Assembly (NCBI RefSeq): GCF_049319665.1
Contig: NZ_JBMOUD010000002.1
Span: 124,001-188,000, forward strand
Reading direction: 5' to 3'
Source: JBMOUD01 sp049319665
GTDB lineage: Bacteria; Pseudomonadota; Gammaproteobacteria; Enterobacterales; Enterobacteriaceae
DNA length: 64,000 nt
A program made the position numbers and the translations under genes. Positions 59,088-64,000 of this stretch are shown here, one piece after another. The first letter of the stretch is position 1. The number at the start of each line of letters is the position of its first letter. Under the pieces are notes generated by a model. It made no database searches. It worked only from the letters and a program-made list of their open reading frames with translations, and was not told where the DNA came from.

Positions 59088-60087
59088 TCAAACCTCTGCG
59101 TCGCAGCCGCTGTTGCAGGCTATCGATCTGAAAAAACATTATCCGGTGAAGAAGGGGTTATTTGCCCCAGAACGCACGGTTAAAGCACTGGACGGCGTCT
59201 CTTTTGAACTGGATCGCGGTAAAACGCTGGCGGTGGTTGGTGAGTCGGGCTGCGGCAAATCGACCTTAGGGCGCTTGCTGACCATGATCGAGACGCCAAG
59301 CCACGGTGAGCTTTATTATCAGGGGCAAGACCTGCTTAAGCCGGATGCAACCGCTGAGAAACTGCGTCGCCAGAAGATTCAGATTGTGTTCCAGAACCCT
59401 TATGGTTCTTTGAATCCACGTAAAAAAGTTGGCCAGATCCTCGAAGAACCGTTGCTGATTAACACTAAGTTGAGCAGCAAAGAGCGCCGTGATAAAGCAT
59501 TAGAAATGATGGCGAAAGTGGGGCTGAAAACCGAGCATTATGACCGCTATCCGCATATGTTCTCCGGCGGCCAGCGTCAGCGTATCGCTATCGCTCGCGG
59601 GTTGATGCTAGACCCTGATGTGGTGATCGCCGATGAGCCAGTATCAGCGCTCGACGTGTCGGTCCGCGCTCAGGTATTGAACCTGATGATGGATTTACAG
59701 CGCGATATGGGCTTGTCTTACGTGTTTATTTCACACGACCTGTCAGTGGTGGAACATATTGCCGATGAAGTGATGGTGATGTATCTCGGGCGCTGTGTGG
59801 AGAAGGGGTCGAAAGATGCCATCTTCAACAACCCGCGTCATCCTTACACTCAGGCGCTGCTTTCTGCGACGCCGCGTCTCAATCCAGGAGAACGCCGCGA
59901 ACGTATCAAGTTAACAGGCGAACTGCCAAGCCCACTGAATCCACCGCCAGGCTGTGCATTCAGCGCACGCTGTAGTCGGGCATTTGGACAGTGTAAGCAG
60001 TTCCAGCCGCAGCTAAAACAGCATGGCGATCAACTTGTTGCCTGCTTTGCTGTTGAGCAGGACGATATCGCGACAGCCCCAGTCTAA
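59077..60087 (+). CDS. dppF: Dipeptide ABC transporter ATP-binding protein DppF
   Basis: A 336-aa ATPase (E. coli 334). Walker A is GESGCGKSTLGRLL, the signature FSGGQRQRIAIARGL, and Walker B VVIADEPVSALDVS. The C-terminal Cys motif is PPGCAFSARCSRAFGQC and then VACFAV. The start at 59077 lies inside the end of dppD (11-bp overlap). The open frame extends far upstream through dppD in another reading and is not real there. Confidence 0.95.
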   Translation: MSLNQTSASQPLLQAIDLKKHYPVKKGLFAPERTVKALDGVSFELDRGKTLAVVGESGCGKSTLGRLLTMIETPSHGELYYQGQDLLKPDATAEKLRRQKIQIVFQNPYGSLNPRKKVGQILEEPLLINTKLSSKERRDKALEMMAKVGLKTEHYDRYPHMFSGGQRQRIAIARGLMLDPDVVIADEPVSALDVSVRAQVLNLMMDLQRDMGLSYVFISHDLSVVEHIADEVMVMYLGRCVEKGSKDAIFNNPRHPYTQALLSATPRLNPGERRERIKLTGELPSPLNPPPGCAFSARCSRAFGQCKQFQPQLKQHGDQLVACFAVEQDDIATAPV

Positions 60088-60091
60088 ACCT

Positions 60092-60126
60092 AAAGCGCCG
60101 CCTTTATCCTGGGCGGCGCTTTCTCC
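60092..60126 (+). terminator. Terminator after dppF
   Basis: Perfect 11-bp GC-rich stem AAAGCGCCGCC/GGCGGCGCTTT with a 9-nt loop, then TTCTCC, 5 bp after the dppF stop. The remaining gap to hmsP (to 60379) is A+T-rich and holds no convincing gene. Confidence 0.9.
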
Positions 60127-60379
60127 TGCCTATTCATTTTCTTCGGATTGTTCCTTTTTTTACACGATCATCGCGATAAGTGAATCGTTCATTTTTTGCT
60201 GTTTACACATAGGCATCGTGTTGTTTTGTGAGATAAAGAATGGCCTTTTACTAGGTAAAGTATTGAGAAGTACCGCTTCGAACTGATTGGTATCAGGTAT
60301 ACTCCGCCAAGATTCTCTTAACCTGAGCGTACTGGTAAGGTATAGAGCTGTCATCGGGAGCAGTAATGATAGGAGACAT

Positions 60380-62362
60380 ATGTTGCGGGTCAGGCGTTCT
60401 TTAACGATTAAACAGATGGCTATGGTATCCGGCGTAGCGGTTGTCACCCTCTGTATTTTTATCGCCATCCAGTTGTTTCACTTTGTGCAACAACGTAAGG
60501 AGGATTACGCCCAACAATTGGAAACTATCGCCAGTTCGGTAAAAAAACCGCTTGGCCAGTCAATACTCGATGCAGATTGGGTCAGAACCCAGCACGTGCT
60601 TAATACGCTGCAATCGGTCGGGATTCTTGAACGTGCCAGCGTGATACTGCCGAATGAATTGCCAACCTTATATACCCATTTACCGTCAGGCAAGCCGGTT
60701 CCGCAATGGGTGCTCACCGGTTTTAATCTACCGCTTAAAATATCGATACCGATCTACTCGTCGACAGCCAACCAGCAATCTCCAAAGCCGCTGGCCTATC
60801 TGGTGTTGCAGGCCGATCCTTATCGTATGTACCAATTTATTATCAGCGCGCTGTCTACCATGCTGACAACCTATCTTCTGTTAGCGCTGATTCTCTCGAT
60901 TAGTATTAGCTGGTGTATTAATCGTCTGATTGTTCATCCGTTGCGCGCGATTGCCCGCGAGTTGGAAGCATTACCAGAAAATGAGCTGAATTATCATCAG
61001 TTGCCGGTGCTCGCGCGTCACGAAGACGATGAATTAGGAATGTTAATCCGCAGTTATAACCGCAACCAACAATGGTTTGAGAAAAAACAGGCGCAGTTAC
61101 AAGACTCGAACTTTGTTTATAGCTCTATTCCTAATGAGGAACTGTTTCTTGCAAGCCTCACCCAGCGTTTGAGCCAAGAGAAACCTTTCCATGTGATGTT
61201 GATTGGCATAGAAAGCCTGGGTGACAGCGCTAATGTGACTTGTCCGCTGATAGAAGCCATTCGCAGTGTGTTACCCGCCCATTGTCTATTGGCCCGCTTG
61301 AGTTATAACGAGTTTGCATTGCTGGCAAGTGATATTGAACGCCCGTTTATGGCAATGAAACTGGCACGGGAAATTATGGCGCAAATCAATGCGCCCAAGC
61401 TCGTAGACCAGCCATTAACGCTGCTACACCCTGCCGGCAGCATTGGTATGGTGCGATGTGATGCTCAGAGTGATTTGACGGCAATCGCGCTTGTCTCACA
61501 AGCCCGTGCGGCAAAACTTTCTGCTTATCAGCAAGGAAAAAATCAAATCCTTCTCTTTGAGCCAGATATGACGGAGATAATTCAACGTCGTCTAAGGCAA
61601 GAGAATGATGTGCTCCACATCATTATGGAAAATGACTTTGCCCTGTTTCTCCAGCCACAACTCCATCTGGAAAGTGGTCAGGTCGTGGGGGTTGAGGCTT
61701 TGCTACGCCATAAAATGCCTGATGGTAGCTTTGGTTTGGAGCGTGACTTTATTGTGCTCGCCGAACAAATGGGCGTGATGGTTCAACTAGGGTATAAAGT
61801 TCTGGAGCTGGGCTGCCGTATTCTGGCTGGTTGGCAAGCGCAGGGGATCTCCTTGCCGCTATCTGTGAATGTTTCCGGTATGCAGCTACAACAAAGCAAC
61901 TTTCTGCCGGAGTTACGCAATTTGCTCAGCAGATATAAAATAGATTTAGGGCAGTTGGTGTTGGAAATCACTGAAACAGCCAAAATAACCGATTTAGATT
62001 ATGCATTTAGCCTGCTGACAGAACTTCGCACGTTGGGTATCTCGATAGAGCTTGATGACTTCGGTTTAGGATTCTCTGGGTTGGAATATCTGAATCGTTT
62101 GCGAAACTTGCCGATTGATGTGATCAAAATTGGTCGGCCTTTTGTCGCCGTACTGCCGCAGGATGAGATGATGGTAAACATTATCACGTCTATTGCACAT
62201 ACCATGAATATCCAACTAGTCGCTGAAGGTATTGAGACACCGGAACAGCGTGATTGGCTCGTCAATCATGGTGTGATTTATGGTCAAGGCTATCTGTTTT
62301 CCCCGCCATTGCCAGTAGAAGAATTTGAAAATAAGTATCTTGCTGACATTGTCATGCAATAG
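60380..62362 (+). CDS. hmsP: Cyclic-di-GMP phosphodiesterase HmsP
   Basis: A 660-aa inner-membrane EAL phosphodiesterase that lowers c-di-GMP and so limits biofilm in Yersinia; the E. coli counterpart is PdeK (YhjK). TM1 is at about residues 12-35, then a periplasmic domain, TM2 at about 160-185, and HAMP. The GGDEF-like domain is degenerate: the signature site reads LSYNEFALL. The EAL domain is intact: VEALLRH, NVSGMQL, EITETAKI, DDFGLGFSG, VIKIGRPF, AEGIETPEQ and GQGYLFS. The usual IKID is IKIG here, but the catalytic Lys is kept. ATG 60380 has AGGAGA upstream. It lies between dpp and dctA, as in related species. Confidence 0.93.
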   Translation: MLRVRRSLTIKQMAMVSGVAVVTLCIFIAIQLFHFVQQRKEDYAQQLETIASSVKKPLGQSILDADWVRTQHVLNTLQSVGILERASVILPNELPTLYTHLPSGKPVPQWVLTGFNLPLKISIPIYSSTANQQSPKPLAYLVLQADPYRMYQFIISALSTMLTTYLLLALILSISISWCINRLIVHPLRAIARELEALPENELNYHQLPVLARHEDDELGMLIRSYNRNQQWFEKKQAQLQDSNFVYSSIPNEELFLASLTQRLSQEKPFHVMLIGIESLGDSANVTCPLIEAIRSVLPAHCLLARLSYNEFALLASDIERPFMAMKLAREIMAQINAPKLVDQPLTLLHPAGSIGMVRCDAQSDLTAIALVSQARAAKLSAYQQGKNQILLFEPDMTEIIQRRLRQENDVLHIIMENDFALFLQPQLHLESGQVVGVEALLRHKMPDGSFGLERDFIVLAEQMGVMVQLGYKVLELGCRILAGWQAQGISLPLSVNVSGMQLQQSNFLPELRNLLSRYKIDLGQLVLEITETAKITDLDYAFSLLTELRTLGISIELDDFGLGFSGLEYLNRLRNLPIDVIKIGRPFVAVLPQDEMMVNIITSIAHTMNIQLVAEGIETPEQRDWLVNHGVIYGQGYLFSPPLPVEEFENKYLADIVMQ

Positions 62363-62574
62363 GGGCATTTTCTTCGCTAGACCATCATTTGTAACATCTA
62401 CTTACCTTGAATTCCTGCGTGCAGAATGCTTTCAGCTCTAGTTTTTAAACATCTGTAATTACAACCCGAAACAATTCATTTTCATCTTGTTATGTCGGTG
62501 TTACCTTCTGCTGGTCGCTTTCCTCATACGTGTTTATCACGCATAAGCGATGCCTTCATAACAGGATGACTAAA

Positions 62575-63870
62575 ATGACAAAAAAACCTTTTTATAAGAG
62601 TCTCTACTTTCAGGTGCTGCTTGCTATCACCTTAGGTGTTCTACTTGGACACTTCTACCCAGATATAAGCGTACAGATGAAACCGTTAGGCGACGGTTTT
62701 GTGAAGTTGATTAAAATGATTATTGCCCCAGTTATTTTCTGTACGGTGGTGACGGGTATCGCCGGTATGGAAAGCATGAAAGCTGTTGGGCGCACAGGGG
62801 CGATTGCTCTGCTGTATTTCGAGGTTGTCAGTACTATTGCACTGATTATCGGCCTGGTTATTGTCAACATCGTTCAGCCGGGCGCTGGCATGAACGTTGA
62901 TCCCGCAGCGCTGGATGCCAAAGCCGTGGCAATGTATGCCGAACAAGCGCAGAGCCAAGGCATTATTCCTTTCCTGTTAGATATCATCCCAGCTAGCGTG
63001 ATTGGCGCGTTTGCTAGCGGTAATATCCTGCAAGTCCTGATGTTTGCCGTGCTATTTGGCTTCGCGTTGCATCGTCTGGGCGATAAAGGTCAGTTGGTTT
63101 TCAATTTTATCGATAGCTTCTCGAAAGTTATCTTCGGCATCATCAATATGATCATGCGCCTTGCGCCGTTAGGGGCTTTCGGTGCGATGGCCTTTACCAT
63201 CGGCAAATATGGCGTAGGTTCATTGGTGCAGCTTGGCCAGTTGATTCTGTGCTTCTATCTGACCTGTGTATTGTTTGTGGTGGTGGTTCTGGGGCTGATT
63301 GCTCGCTTCACCGGCTTTAGCATCTTCAAGTTTATTAACCATATCAAAGAAGAGTTGCTGATTGTTCTGGGTACTTCTTCTTCTGAATCGGTCTTGCCGC
63401 GTATGCTCGACAAAATGGAGAAGCTGGGCTGCAAGAAATCAGTGGTGGGTTTAGTCATCCCAACAGGTTATTCATTTAACCTCGATGGCACCTCTATTTA
63501 TTTAACCATGGCGGCAGTGTTTATCGCTCAGGCGACCAATACGCACATGGATGTTTGGCATCAGGTGACCTTGTTGGTTGTGCTGCTGCTTTCTTCCAAA
63601 GGTGCAGCTGGCGTGACTGGCAGTGGCTTTATCGTTCTGGCGGCAACGCTGTCAGCGGTTGGTCATTTACCTGTTGCCGGATTGGCATTAATCCTTGGTA
63701 TTGACCGCTTCATGTCTGAAGCTCGTGCGTTGACCAACCTGGTCGGCAACGGCGTGGCAACGATTGTTGTTGCTAAATGGTGTGGCCAATTAGACGAGAA
63801 ACAACTGCAAGCTAGCCTGTCTGGTAAGCAAACTCTGTCTGCGGCAGAAAAAAGCGCATCACACTCCTAA
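62575..63870 (+). CDS. dctA: C4-dicarboxylate transporter DctA
   Basis: Aerobic uptake of succinate, fumarate and malate with protons or sodium. It has 431 aa (E. coli 428) and is highly similar: DAACS-family helices, KPLGDGFVKLIKMIIAPVIF, the serine-rich re-entrant loop LGTSSSESVLPRM, and GYSFNLDGTSIYLTMA. Three possible starts exist (62530, 62566, 62575); 62575 is chosen because AGGA lies 8 nt upstream. Probably monocistronic. Confidence 0.96.
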   Translation: MTKKPFYKSLYFQVLLAITLGVLLGHFYPDISVQMKPLGDGFVKLIKMIIAPVIFCTVVTGIAGMESMKAVGRTGAIALLYFEVVSTIALIIGLVIVNIVQPGAGMNVDPAALDAKAVAMYAEQAQSQGIIPFLLDIIPASVIGAFASGNILQVLMFAVLFGFALHRLGDKGQLVFNFIDSFSKVIFGIINMIMRLAPLGAFGAMAFTIGKYGVGSLVQLGQLILCFYLTCVLFVVVVLGLIARFTGFSIFKFINHIKEELLIVLGTSSSESVLPRMLDKMEKLGCKKSVVGLVIPTGYSFNLDGTSIYLTMAAVFIAQATNTHMDVWHQVTLLVVLLLSSKGAAGVTGSGFIVLAATLSAVGHLPVAGLALILGIDRFMSEARALTNLVGNGVATIVVAKWCGQLDEKQLQASLSGKQTLSAAEKSASHS

Positions 63871-63884
63871 TCTGCAGTAATCTT

Positions 63885-63924
63885 TTACCGCCAGACAGAA
63901 CAATGAGAGTCTGTCTGGCGGTAA
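63885..63924 (+). terminator. Hairpin after dctA
   Basis: A 14-bp perfect stem TTACCGCCAGACAG/CTGTCTGGCGGTAA with a 12-nt loop, 14 bp after the dctA stop. There is no T-run on its right, so it may act by Rho or by 3' stabilisation. The last 76 bp of the window carry no recognisable feature. Confidence 0.65.
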
Positions 63925-64000
63925 TCGTCCGGCCGTTTCCATCTGAATCATCGTGTTTATCGTCGTCACACTGCAAGTTGCAGAGTTGTAAGCCGATTTG

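Noticed and set aside
60023..60286. An 87-aa open frame after dppF
   Set aside because: It overlaps the dppF end and its terminator, and its predicted protein resembles nothing known.

Overview
The window looks like chromosomal DNA of an enterobacterium close to Yersinia and its relatives (Yersiniaceae). The mannitol (mtlADR), formate dehydrogenase-O (fdoGHI-fdhE, fdhD), sodA, aldB, mdfA, wecH, dppABCDF and dctA products follow their E. coli counterparts almost residue by residue. An HmsP-type c-di-GMP phosphodiesterase, three ERIC repeats and a base composition near 50% G+C by eye point away from Escherichia. No prophage, insertion sequence, CRISPR array or rRNA operon was seen.

Layout. 1-7.2 kb: mannitol PTS operon behind an array of CRP sites, then a LysE exporter with a divergent MocR regulator, and yibL. 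7.2-17.1 kb: an HBM-type chemoreceptor, sodA, fdhD, and the coupled operon fdoG-fdoH-fdoI-fdhE, in which the usual selenocysteine of FdoG is cysteine. 17.3-27.5 kb: single metabolic and transport genes (aldB, mdfA, wecH, a GlxA-type regulator with an isochorismatase-like hydrolase, idnD, an unknown secreted protein, yfcF, a GNAT enzyme, a LysE/RhtB exporter, a YeaQ-type protein). 27.6-35.7 kb: accessory region with higBA, a two-component system divergent from a cytochrome b/molybdoprotein pair and a methionine-rich MXKDX-repeat protein, a Crp/Fnr-like regulator, YgjV and RidA-like proteins, an isocyanide-hydratase-like protein, and a toxin gene split by an ERIC element.

36-47.9 kb: one leftward gene set for urea use without urease: allophanate hydrolase, urea carboxylase, a GntR regulator and the UrtABCDE importer. 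A good sigma-54 promoter lies just upstream, implying nitrogen control. 48.1-52.1 kb: an AfuA/FbpA-type ABC importer of unknown substrate, divergent from the urea operon. 52.2-53.4 kb: ohrR-ohr with two matching operator palindromes. 53.5-53.7 kb: tRNA-Pro(UGG), preceded by what looks like a fragment of another tRNA. 54.3-60.1 kb: dppABCDF. 60.4-63.9 kb: hmsP and dctA.

The most interesting possibilities are: (i) the 28.5-32.8 kb cluster, which may form a periplasmic methionine-oxidation sink and repair system; (ii) the sigma-54-driven urea amidolyase operon; (iii) Cys-FdoG; and (iv) the toxin gene split by an ERIC element, whose ancestral frame can be restored exactly.
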